Shown here: piece by piece, positions 26,001 through 38,000 of the stretch | Numbering within the stretch: the first letter of the stretch is position 1 | Layout of the letters: every line of letters starts with the position of its first letter | NCBI GenBank assembly: GCA_009746045.1 | Contig: RPFO01000090.1 | Span: 1,015,298-1,079,297 of the forward strand | Reading direction: 5' to 3' | Length of the DNA: 64,000 nucleotides | From: Mesostigma viride | Lineage: Eukaryota > Streptophyta > Mesostigmatophyceae > Mesostigmatales > Mesostigmataceae | Notes under the pieces: model-generated | The model's database searches: none | What the model was told of the DNA's origin: nothing | Seen by the model: only the letters and a program-made list of their open reading frames with translations | Made by a program: the position numbers and the translations under genes

Positions 26001-29000
26001 GCGGAACGGGGCGTGAGGTGCAGTGCCCCTGAAAAGAACAACCTACGCATTATTTAATACTAGCCGTGCAGATTCGGGATATTCTACCCCCGGTCTGTAC
26101 GGTTAGCGTCTTACTAGCATCCACTAAACATAAGGGTTTAATGATGTCAGTTAGCTAGGGATAAGGGAGGTTTTGCGACTAAAAGCCGCTTTGGCTGGTT
26201 TTGTCGGCCTCTTTCTTTGCTCGTTGTCGTTGCGGCGGCAGCCGCAGCTATGGGTGCTGCGGAGCAAAATCCCAAAAGCACTGGTTGCACTGGCCACTTG
26301 GCCAGTGGTGAGACTTCCAGTTGTTAACCGGCCAGGCGTAGTTCCTCGCCCGGTTAACTAAAAGAAAAGAAAAAGATTACCTCCGGTCCGCACCTTTTCC
26401 CCAGCTTGGGGTCTTTGGTGGGCCGGATGCCGTGACAGGTGCTCAACTGTCGCTTGGTCGGCCCAGTGCGCGAGCTGGTGCTCCGTACCTGGGGATGCTT
26501 GCACCCCGGGTTGGAGCCGGATGGCTGGCACTGGCGACCCGTGTCTCGGTCCGCGGCCTGCGGCTTTTTCTTCGGAAATTGCTGCTGGCCAGCAAACTTT
26601 GCAATTGCCTTCCGCCGAGGGGGGGGTGGTTGGGGCTGGGGACGGCGATGGGAAAAGCGTCTAAGCTAGAAATTTTTTCCCCACGCATAGAAACCTCGGG
26701 GGGAATGCGGTCTTGGCTGAACGGACTCTCGTTCAGCCAGGTGCCTGGGGCTGTGGCCTCGGGCATCCGGGCTGGCGGGGCCTGGGCTAGGTCCACGTTT
26801 TTTCTCGAAGCACCCCGGGTCTATGGGGAGACGGCCATAGCGGTACCGACTCGGGGCCCCGAGAGGGGTCATGATAGGCTGGCCGTGCGCAATCGCAGTG
26901 CAAATGCGCTGGGCCTTTTTGGGCCTGGCCATGCATCCACAGCCGCCGGGCACACGCCTCCCGATGTGGGGGGGCTCCCGTTTTGCGGCAGGGCGGTCAC
27001 TTGTGACAACGAGCAAGGTGGAGTGCGGCTTCAAGGGAAGGCCAGGGCGGGGGTGATTGGGCAACGTACTTCATGAAGGGCCTTGAACGGCGTGCCTCCG
27101 GGCATGTCAATTAGTGTCACATGTATGCTTCCACTTATTGTTTTAATGAAGATGCTGGTTTTTGTGGGAGCTACGTGGGACATGAATCGGGGTTCTTTGA
27201 ACGGAGTTTCTTCTATACGTGAATGCGGGAACAAGAGGCCGCTGGATGAGCGGCTTATAGGTCGCAGTGTTTACTCGTAGCTGTTTGGCTAGAGCTTTTG
27301 TGATTAGTAGATGCAATATAGTGCATGGTTGAAAAATGAATTAAATAAAATGTGCGTTCCGCGCTTGGGTTGATTATACCCGGGCGGAACGGGGCGTGAG
27401 GTGCAGTGCCCCTGAAAAGAACAACCTACGCATTATTTAATACTAGCCGTGCAGATTCGGGATATTCTACCCCCGGTCTGTACGGTTAGCGTCTTACTAG
27501 CATCCACTAAACATAAGGGTTTAATGATGTCAGTTAGCTAGGGATAAGGGAGGTTTTGCGACTAAAAGCCGCTCTGGCTGGTTTTGTCGGCCTCTTTCTT
27601 TGCTCCCCACCCACCCACCCTTGTCTTGGTTGCCTCTAGGGCAACGTACTTCATGAAGGGCCTTGAACGGCGTGCCTCCGGGCATGTCAATTAGTGTCAC
27701 ATGTATGCTTCCACTTATTGTTTTAATGAAGATGCTGGTTTTTGTGGGAGCTACGTGGGACATGAATACTATCATAGTATTCACGATGTATATATTCCTT
27801 CACTTCTATTTAAAAAGAAGATGTGAGCTAGAATGAATGTTTACTGTACTAAACGCTGCATCCATGCTGAGTTCCATGCTTATTTTGATTTGGAACGGTG
27901 TGCAGGACTGGACGAGTTTGCGTGCCGGGTGTATCATCATTGACTGCGCCAGAAATTCGCCTGTGTACAGCTCAGGGCGAATCTATCTGCGCATGCCTAC
28001 TAATATCAGTCCCTAGCTGGTCTCCCTGGCACATCATCTGTTTAAATGTACACATGCGTCCACACTGATCAATCCCCCAGGCTTGGAAACCCAGCAGCCC
28101 TTATCCACTGAAGACGATGGAGGGCCACTCTGGCGCAGTAGAGTCCCTGGTCATGCACGCAGGGTACCTGTACTCGGCATCTGACGATGGCACGGTCCGG
28201 AAATGGAACGAGTTCGGCATCTGTGTGGCCGTTTTGGAGGGGCACACGGAGACCGTCAAGGTGAAAGCTACTTTGATAATACTAAGTAATAATAATTGCC
28301 ATAACTACAGTACATGTACAGAATGCCTGGCCAGCATGATGATGGGCGCAAGCTAGACGGGATTACTACTGTCTAGATACGTTAGTCATATTGCTTCAAC
28401 AACACATATACTCATATTACTTATGAACGCCAAATTCGGTAATTGGCTTTTTTAAGATACTGCTATGTTTAATGCCGCTTCGGTGAATTGGTGTACTTAG
28501 ACAAATGAAATCACGATTTGCATTTTTTTTTTCTGAATTTGTGCTTAGTATGATTGAAAGCTGAGCTCTTATCGTACCTATAATATAATCCCGATTGAAC
28601 TGGCCTTACCTCTGCGCCCTAGGTAACAGAAAACAGTAATCAAATTACTATTTATTTCAAACCCGCTACTTTGTAATTTGTCGACTTTCACTTGGCGAAA
28701 GGGAAAGATCTACTGCCGCAGAGACTCAGTGTATGGTTATAGTTGGTGTCCGGCCAAATTCAGATATGTGTGGTGACTTCTGAACGTGCGAAAGGCAGTC
28801 TGCCATGGCAGTATTGTATTATGTGGGGCGCTTGTGGCAGGCTGCCTGCTGGGTTGGAGGTTTTCTTGTTTGGTATGTGTCATATTGACCATCATGCCAT
28901 GAACGACTTATACTCATGCAGCCCGTTACTATGCCTTGGGCCAGTCTATGCCTAGCACACTGAGTCAATGTGTACATGCCCGTGCGTGGTATACATGTGG

Positions 29001-32000
29001 CATGCTTGAGTGGCAGCACTGTCAGTCAATTATGCTTGTACACGTACTTTGCTATTTCCGGGTTACAGTAATACTCACTTTCTACGTAAATTTAAGGTCT
29101 AAAGCATGTACGTACTTGTATAATGTGCTCTGCTAAATGGGAGGACCAAACCCCTCCTAAATCTAAAAATTAGGTAATCAATAGCATGTACTTTATGGAA
29201 GTTGTTCAAGTGACATTAATTGTACTAGCCATTTCCCCATAATAATTTTGCCTGGATGTTTCTTTAATTGTGTATATTAATCATTTTTTATCAATACATA
29301 TGCTGTACATATATGCCGTGTAGATAAGTGACTGCATGTTTTCTTTAGGTTCAATACGCAACTACTCCCCGCTTTTCTCAGCAACTCCATTAAAACTATT
29401 TTAAAATTAGCTAAGGAAGTATTCAAGTATGGAGTACGCATAATATAGTATAGCTACTCAAATTCGCTTTTTGGTCGACCGTTCCTCCTTTGCTTGCTTA
29501 AGAATTCTCGGACCCCTCATACATGCTGATCTTTGGCCCCCCGCCACGTGCGCGCAGGTCCTGGCTGCTGACCCTCTGTATCTATACAGCGGCTCCTATG
29601 ATGGGACAATAAAGGTGAGTGAGCGGTGAGCGGTACACACCTGTGAGTGGTGTTACGGTGACGTACTCCGAAGAGTGTGCGATGGACCAGCTGAGGTCGA
29701 GCACAGGTCTGAGGGGAATAATAGGGCTATTTACTTCTCTGGGTAACGCTGTGGTGAAGGGGCAGCAAGCAATTGATCATGTTTGTATGCGAGAAGTGTA
29801 TGTGCGAAGGGTTCACTTGGTTGATCTTGAATAACCACACCCCTTCAGGACTGTCCATATGTGGTAATGGCGTGGGCAGTACCTATGTAGCTTGATGAGA
29901 GCCACTATAGGCAGAGCACGTACTGTACATTCATGATCACGATCGAAAGGCGTGTAGAATTAGAATGCACAGACACCAGAGTTCAGTGACTGTAATGTAG
30001 CGGCGACTGCAGTGCGTAATTGTCTTGGGCTGCCCTGACAGCTGCTGTAAAGGGAGCTCGAAATCAAATTGTGCGATTGGAATTAAGATCTGCTATAAGG
30101 AATGATGTCAGAGTGTGGTAATTAAGAGCCAGATATGTGGTAAGAGCCCAGACTCGTGGTAAGGAATCAGCTCTGAGGTAATAAGTCAGATCCCTGGTAA
30201 AACCTATAGACCTCTTTGTAATAGAGTAGATGACTGTGGCAAGGAGATCTCTGGTAAGATCCAGATCTGTGGTAACGAACCAGATTCCTGCATGGTAGAC
30301 TACTAAAGAACCAGATCTGTGGAAATAAGCCAGATCCGTGCCAGGTAAAGACTAGAAGAAATTCATGGTATAAAGGAGATGTCTGGTCAACGACAGATCT
30401 GTGGTAAGAAGTCACATTTGCGGTAATATGTCAGGTGATTCCATGGTAAGGAATATAAGAAGTTCTTCATGGTGCACAGTAAACAGGGGATTGGTGGGAA
30501 GGAGATCTACCTCTGGTATCAAAAGAACCCGATTTGTGGTGAAAAAATCAGATCTGTGGAAGTACACAAGTCAGGACCTAATGGTAATTAAGGGCTTATG
30601 AGATCCATCTATGGTATGAGCACGTTCTGTGGGTCGTTAAGGGAGATCTGTGGTAAAAGCCACATCTGTGGCAGGAAGTCACATTTGTGGTAAGAAATAA
30701 GAGATTGATTTAGCAATGAATAGATTGATTTAACAATTAAAAGGTGAGGGTCCTTTGATGCCAGACCCCCCCAAACCATAACGTGGAATATTAACATGCA
30801 AAGCTGGCCTGGGCCCGGCAGCCAAACAATGATGCGACCTGTGGCCGGAGTGCCTCGATCCGCCACAAGCAAGAGTCACCCCAAGAAGCCCAAGGTATTC
30901 GAGGGGCCGGATCCTGATCAATAGTCAACAACCAGCTGAAGCGCTCCACGGGCTAGACTACATTATTAGCCATAATATAAAGTCACACCCAATGATGTTC
31001 GGGTGTCAATGCAACCTGGACACGCCTAGCCATTGTGCCACGCCAATGCAGGGTAGAACGTAGTGATGCCTATAGTCTAACCAGTAGCCAACAGACATCC
31101 GCCAGCCTAGCTATGTGCCTCGAGCGCCTACCACTGCCTACTTGCTCACGTCACCGTAGTAATGCCATGCGCACATGGGTCATAGTGCAGCCACATGGGA
31201 TGCTGGATCGTTTCGACGGTCCTATTGGGCACCCTGTGGCATGCCTGTGGCATGAGGGAAGGGGCGGGTCACTGCCCCCCTACCCGTTGTGCACAGGGAT
31301 TAAAATCACTCTGGTGCTCCGTGACTCCCCATCGGGAGCACGTGTTTAATTAAATTAATTAGTTAATTAATTAGTTAACCTTTAGAGCCTGGGAGACAAA
31401 ATTAAATATTACACATATCGACAAGTGCCACAAAATTTGAGCTCATTCTGACAACGAACGTGAGAGGAGGAGCGTTTGGCACTTGGCCACCTGTGCAGAA
31501 GCTAAGGAAGGCAATAGTGAGTATTAAGGCACCCTAGCACTTCCTATGCCATCCAAGACGTGATGGTGCACACCCCCACACCCCCTAGTTACGTACGTCA
31601 TGCTGAGCGCCCCCCCCCCCCCCCCTATATACATGATGGTGAGCCTCCCCCCCCCCCCTTTTACGTACGTCGTACATGATGGTGAGCCCCCCCCCGCCCC
31701 CCCCTTACGTAGTACGTGATGGTGAGCACCCCCACCCCACCCCTTACGTGATGGTGCGCCTCCCCCCGGCCCCCCCTTACGCACATGATGGTGAGCCTAC
31801 CCCCCACCCCCTTAAGTACGTGATGGTGAGCGCCCCCCCCTCCCCCCGCCGCCCCTTAAGGTACGTGATGGTGAGCCCCCCCCCGCCCCCCCCTTCGTAC
31901 GTGATGGCGAGCACCCCCACCCCACCCCTTACGTACGTGATGGTGAGCCTCCCCCGGCCCCCCCTTACGTACATACGTGATGGCGAGCACCCCCACCCCA

Positions 32001-35000
32001 CCCCTTACGTACGTGATGGTGAGCACCCCCACCCCACCCTTTTACGTACGTGATGGCGAGCCTTCCCCCCCACCCCCTCATCTTGTTTCGTTTAAGTGGC
32101 CAGCCGGAGCGGCTGCTTAGGTTTTAGCGGGCAAGACTGTGTTCAAAGCGCGACATTGGTGGATCACTTGGGGGACTTGGGTTTCCCCGCGAAACTCCAA
32201 CCGCACGTTCAGATTAATTCCAAATCTCAAGTAAAGTTCGGCGGAACTTTCTGAATGGGGGCAGTTGACGAGCAGCATTCCTCTGGACGAATGAATTGCG
32301 TTCCATACTTGCGCAAAATTTTGAAAGGTAGCTTGCGTGCAGCCCTATGTACTAAAATTTGCGCGAAGTGTGGGACTGAAAATTCGTAACGGAAACGTTT
32401 TGGTAGTTGCCGTCACTTCATTTTGCGCAAAGTGTTGGACTGAAAATTCGTAACGGAAATTTTTTGGTAGTTGGCGTCACTTCCTTTCGTTCGACTGAAA
32501 ATTCGCTGAATTCGCACCGTAGCCTAATTTTTAGTACCTCGAAGTGACGGAGCACCTAAAAATTTGCCCACAAGTACACTTGGCAGCGCTCTCACTGGGG
32601 AAAATTGTACAGCCGCTCCGGCGGGCCACTTGAACGAATTGTAATGCTTGCGCACGTGATGGTGAGCCTCCCCCCGGCCCCCCCTTACGTACATACGTGA
32701 TGGCGAGCACCCCCACCCCACCCCTTACGTACGTGATGGCGAGCACCCCCAACCCACGCCTTACGTAGTACGTGATGGCGAGCACCCCCACCCCACCCCT
32801 TACGTACGTGATGGCGAGCACCCCCACCCCACCCCTTACGTACGTGATGGCGAGCACCCCCACCCCACCCCTTACGTACGTGATGGCGAGCACCCCCACC
32901 CCACCCCTTACGTACGTGATGGCGAGCACCCCCACCCCACCCCTTACGTACGTGATGGCGAGCACCCCCACCCCACCCCTTACGTACGTGATGGTGAGCC
33001 TCCCCCCGGCGCCCAAGGTTACGTACGTGATGGTGAGCACCCCCACCCTGGGCACCCCTTACGTACACCCTGGGCACCCCTGTACGTGATGGCGAGCACC
33101 CCCACCCCACCCCTTACGCATGTGATGGTGAGCCTTCCCCCCCACCCCCAGGGCTACGTCCGTGATGGTGAGCCACCCCACCCCACCCCCTACGTACGTG
33201 GTGGTGAGCCTCCCCCCTCCCCCTTACTGTACGTACGTGGTGGTGAGCCTCCCCCCTCCCCCTTACTGTACGTACGTGATGGTGAGCGCCCCCACCGCCC
33301 CTTAGGTACGTGATGGTGAGCACCCCCACCCCTTCTTTTACGTACGTAGTGATGGGGGCTCCAAAGCACGCCAACTTCGACCACAGCGTACAAGGGGGTG
33401 GCTGGGCACACACCTCGTGTGCCCTTGCCTTACCTCGGCACAGGCAACATTACCCTTGTGTGCATAGCGATGAGGTAGCTAGCTCTACATGGCTAGCCAA
33501 CACTTATAAAGCATATCCCAGGCTCATGGTGCGTCATCATTTCAAAACCAAGCTGTCCAATGCAGATACATTCTAGAAATCCTGGCATATCCACTTATTG
33601 CCCAACCACTTTGAGGGGAACAACAGACAGTCCACAGAGAAAGCATACTTAGCATACAATTGCTGCGTGCCAGGGCTTCTTACCATGGTTACTTTGCCTT
33701 GCTAGCATATGGTAGGGCTTTCCCATAATTCAGTGGGAGGGAGGCCAACAAAATATGTGACTCCTACCTACATGCAGTTCCACCCATGCAGTATGCCCCT
33801 CAGAAACCCCACTATCGCCTAAGTTTCTTTCCAGAGTAGTAATTGTTTGCTAAGAAGTATTTAAGCTGCTGATAAGGAAGGCTGCGTCAGTATTCACATA
33901 AAACTGAGTGCTGTTAGTAAACCCTTCCAAGAAACTGCTCAACAAAATCCCCGACAACTTGCCGACATATGCCACGCTTTGACACGTCCCAACCATGCAA
34001 CCTAGATAAAAACACTAAAAGCTGCCAGGAATCTGGCGATGCGCAGCACTCAATGGCATGCTACCTGGCGTTTCTACTGCACAGAAAGCAGCCCAAAACT
34101 TACGTTGATAACCCTGTAAGGAAGCGAAATATTTATGAATGTAAAAGGTGACGTTTAGCACACGTTTGTACCTGTACCGGCGTTGTCCTTCGCTCAGCGC
34201 GGCGCAAGAAAGACCAACCTTCCATGGGAAGATAGAACGCGCATCCTGCGAGCCTGGAGAGTGTCTTACCGACATCTGAAGATGGAAATCTTGCCGAAAC
34301 CCAGCAATTTTTAAAAAGCATTACTAATAACAATGTAAACGCATCCTTGGATCATGCTATGTAATTGAGGCCCATGAATTAATTAACAATCATTTTCTAT
34401 TATGGGCGTTGAGGCCCATAATACCTTACAATCACCGCCGCTAACGTGCATTCTAATTTATTCCTCGCGACGAAATTTTCAGATTGGACCCCTGTAGCGA
34501 TGGTCATCAATAATATCATCGACATTGCAAAACACACATAAACTCATCGTCTTTAAGATTTGCGCATTTTCTCTGCATTCCGCATGATAATTTTGTCTAG
34601 TTTGCCTGAAAGCACGTCGCCATGGCCAGCTCCGGTAGGCCGGGTGCGCGCACTGTGCACCACTTTTTCACGGTACGGACGTGTACCGTGAATTTTTTCG
34701 GCGCCAAAAAATTCGCGCGGGGACCGTCACCTTAGTTAATGAATTAATTAGTTGGTAATGTATGTAAAAGAGGAGATTTTTCGGTAAGAACCCTAATGGT
34801 AAAAAGTAAATATTGCGGTAAAGGAATACGTGAAGTAGCAGTTGTGGTTAGCTGTAACCTTTTTGTTGGGGTATGTGAGTTTCTTCACTCAGAGCCAGAG
34901 GTAAGAGTTCCCACACGAGCGTGGTGCCTGTTACCTGAGCGCCACATAACTTTTTGGTACGTGACGTGCGCAGCATCATCCCTTCTTACCACCAAGTAAT

Positions 35001-38000
35001 TCGCGCAAGTGTAAAAAAGTGATGATATGCGTTGCTCCACGGAGTAGTATAGTGACATGGGAAACAAACCAGATCTGTGGTAAGGTGGTGTGGTGCCTGG
35101 CACGGTTTGCAAATCATGCTGGAAGAGTTAACGGTGGCAGATTCTGGCATACTATTATTAGGATCATGTCCATTAAGCTGGCCCTTGCCCTACGATGATA
35201 ATAATATTATACAATAATCTGATGTAATAATATTATCATCGACTCAGGCGTGGAGGCCTGCATCGGAAGCTGCGCTGGCGAGCGGAAGTGCTGGCGCCGC
35301 CATGGTGTGCAGGGCCACTCTCAAGTCGTTCGAGGGGCCCGTGGAGGCGATGGCGGTGGACGCCGCGCGCATGCTTCTGTACACAGCCGGAAGGGACAGC
35401 GCGATCCGGGTCTGTGCTCGCATCCAGGCGGGCATTGTTCTGTAGCCTTGCGTTGTTGTTCTGTGACGTTAGTTAGCATTCGCTGCCAGAATATCGCAGG
35501 GTTCAGGGTCAAAGTGACCCTACATACACCCTGACGTACGCCGGTTGCGCCTCCTGAGGTTAAGTGGACGTTGCGACTATACGGGCATGAACCGTAGAAT
35601 GATGTAATGCATGCCCATGGCCATGAGCTTCCTGTTGTGTCGTTCAGGCACCAATGCTATGTACGGAGCACTTTGTGAGGATGTGCTTTTATGAGGCTCA
35701 GGCGCTGCGCCGAGCCTGTGTGCATTTTGTAGGATCATTAAACTACGATGGCATGCATGCGAGGGCAATTGTTCTGTAAACCAAGTGCACAATTGAAAAG
35801 GGAGTGTGTTATGTAGGAATGCAGTTGAGTCCTTCACTGGCTTGCCTTGAAAGAAAGCTACAATTTTTGTCGATGCCTACGAATCATTAGATTTGGCAGG
35901 CTGGGCATTGAATTCCATCGACCGGGCCATGAAAAAACAGGCACTGTACAGTTTCTCACATGCGCGCTCGCACCTTCAGTCGTATGAATCTACGTGTGCT
36001 GTGTAGGAGTTCTATTGTTTCTTTGAAAATACGTACGTTTTGGGGGGCTGGGATCCAAAATTTTGTAACTTCCGCTGAGTTCGAAGTCGTGGGGGCTCAT
36101 GACAGCATCCACAAACTTTCGTCATCGTTCTTCCACTCATCATCCTCTGTTATCTACAACAGGTCTGGAACACTGCCACCATGTCCACCATGCTGGTCCT
36201 GAGAGGACACCTGGCCGTGGTCACCACCCTGCTCTTTCATGACGGAAACCTGTATTCAGGCTCAGCCGACAAGTCGATCATGGTAAGTAACAGTTTTGGT
36301 ATAAGGAATAAGTTGATAATAGTATCATGAAGATCAAGCCTAGTGTCAGATAGTAATAAGGGGCGAGCGAGCAGGTGCTTGTCTTGGAAAGGCGTGGATG
36401 CAGCAGTCTGAATTGGGCACCTAGCTCACCCTACACACCCGCCCAGCTATCAGGGGCAGCAGCGCAGAGAAAACCGTCGTGCTCGACTAAAAAAAAAAAG
36501 GTATCTCCGATGCAAATTCATCCGTTTTCACGCTTGTGTCTGTTTTGGTTCGCGTGTATGTGGCCGCTTCGTATGTAGTACTGTATCCCTTCTTTTTGGT
36601 AAATCACTCTGCCCCGTGTATATCTCCTTTTCAGTTGCCTCATCCTGTCCCCATCTTTGTCATGCTTCATTGCGTGCGTGCGGTCCTAGGTGTGGAAGGA
36701 CGGCCACTGCATCACCATGCTGAGCGGCCACACCGAAGCAGTGCGCGTCCTCACCTTGCACGACGGGTGCCTCTACTCGGGTGCAAACGACAGCACGATC
36801 CGCATGTGGGACACGTCCGCCGCCCAACGTGCCCCCGTCACCAACCTCGCCTCCACCTCCGCCGCCGCCATGATGGGCCGTGGGGCAGCCTCCCCGCCAG
36901 TCGCCATGGCGCTGCCAGCACAGCAGGGCCCTGGGTGGCCGACAGGGCCCGGCCCAGCAATGCCTGCCCTGCCCTTCCTGCCCCTCCCCGCAAACCCCAA
37001 TCTGTGGAAGGGCGCCGGGCCGGGCGGCGTACGCCCCCCCCCCCTTGGTTTTCCTGCGGCCACATTGATGGCGCCGCCATCCGCCGCGCAAGCCGCGTAC
37101 GCGCTTCTGAACGACGCGGGCGCGAATTTGAACCAGCTCGCCGCGCTGAGCTTCAACTTGCATCCGCAGGCGCTCACGCCGGTGGGCCAGGCCATTGTCC
37201 GCCCCCCCGTCGTAGGGGGTTACAGCCCCCCGCTGATCCCTCTGGTCCCCGCCACCATGCCCCAGGACGCGTGGCTAACGATAAGGGGCCCTCGGCCGCA
37301 AGGGCCCCCGCTGCTGTCAGCGGGGGCCGCTGGCGTGGGCCGCGCGGGCACCCGGCAGTCCGCCCAAGCCGCGACGATGGGAGGTAAAGGTCGGGGGTCT
37401 CGCCCAGGGAGCGGGCAACCCGTTATTCAGGTGCCAGGTGCCGTAATAAAGCTAGCGGATGGTGTCGGCAAGGGCGGCACTGGCGGGGTGTCGTCGGTGT
37501 CAAGCATGGTGAAGTCATCAGTATCAAGCGCCGCGGGGGCCGCGGAGGCGTCCAAGGTAGACGCGGCTGCTTGCTGGGGAGACAACCCCAAGAACGTGCT
37601 GATTGGGAGCAATCTCTACGGGGGCACGAACGCCGGCGCCCAGACGGGGGGCGGCCCCCTCCCTCTGTCCACGTACACTCTCCCGAACAACTCGGGCTTC
37701 TGCACCACGATGCCACTGCCCGATGGCCTGGGCAGCGCGACCGGTGCCGGGCGCAAGAAGGCGGAGGCGGAGAAGAATTGCGTCCTCGACGCGCTTGAGC
37801 AGCTGCGCATCGCGGGCGTGATCATGCCGCCATCCGTCACGGGGGGGAAAGGTGCCGCGGTTGTCACGGAGGACCGCATCCCTCCCCGGCTGGAGATCCC
37901 TGAGCGCCACCGCGCGGCACTAGAGATGGCGCTCCAGGGGTTCTGGAACAGCCCCTCCCCGCAGGTCCCCCGCTCGAAGAGGCTGGGAGGTGAGTCCCTG

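Larger units (their letters stand above)
25802..27767 (-). mobile_element. Non-autonomous split-direct-repeat element 2, inverted relative of element 1
   Basis: Plus-strand order: 25802-26222 (B2), 836-bp segment, 27059-27187 (A2), 27185-27605 (B1), 33-bp spacer, 27639-27767 (A1). Read on the minus strand this is the same A1-short-B1A2-long-B2 plan as element 1. The 421-bp repeats differ at two visible sites; the 129-bp repeats look identical. Homology to element 1 is visible at the B ends (GAAACTC..TTCAAAGAA), in A (CCAGCATCTT, TTAAAACAATAAGT), in the GGGTGGGTGGGTGGG spacer and in the long segment (GCAAGCATCCCCAGGTACGG). So these are two diverged family members. Confidence 0.7.

Noticed and set aside
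30115..33350. CRISPR-like array
   Set aside because: Eukaryotic context, no regular unique spacers; units are degenerate or purely tandem.
31524..33413. Gly/His-rich and Pro-rich proteins on both strands
   Set aside because: 39-bp minisatellite artefacts.
34796..34999. A CEFLHS string resembling the CCCH zinc finger of ZFWD proteins
   Set aside because: It lies between WD40 exons 4 and 5, lacks the correctly spaced other Cys residues and has no splice sites that would add it in frame.
36536..37387. 283-codon frame overlapping exon 7
   Set aside because: GC-rich antiphase shadow; the WD40 and helicase motifs are in the other frame.
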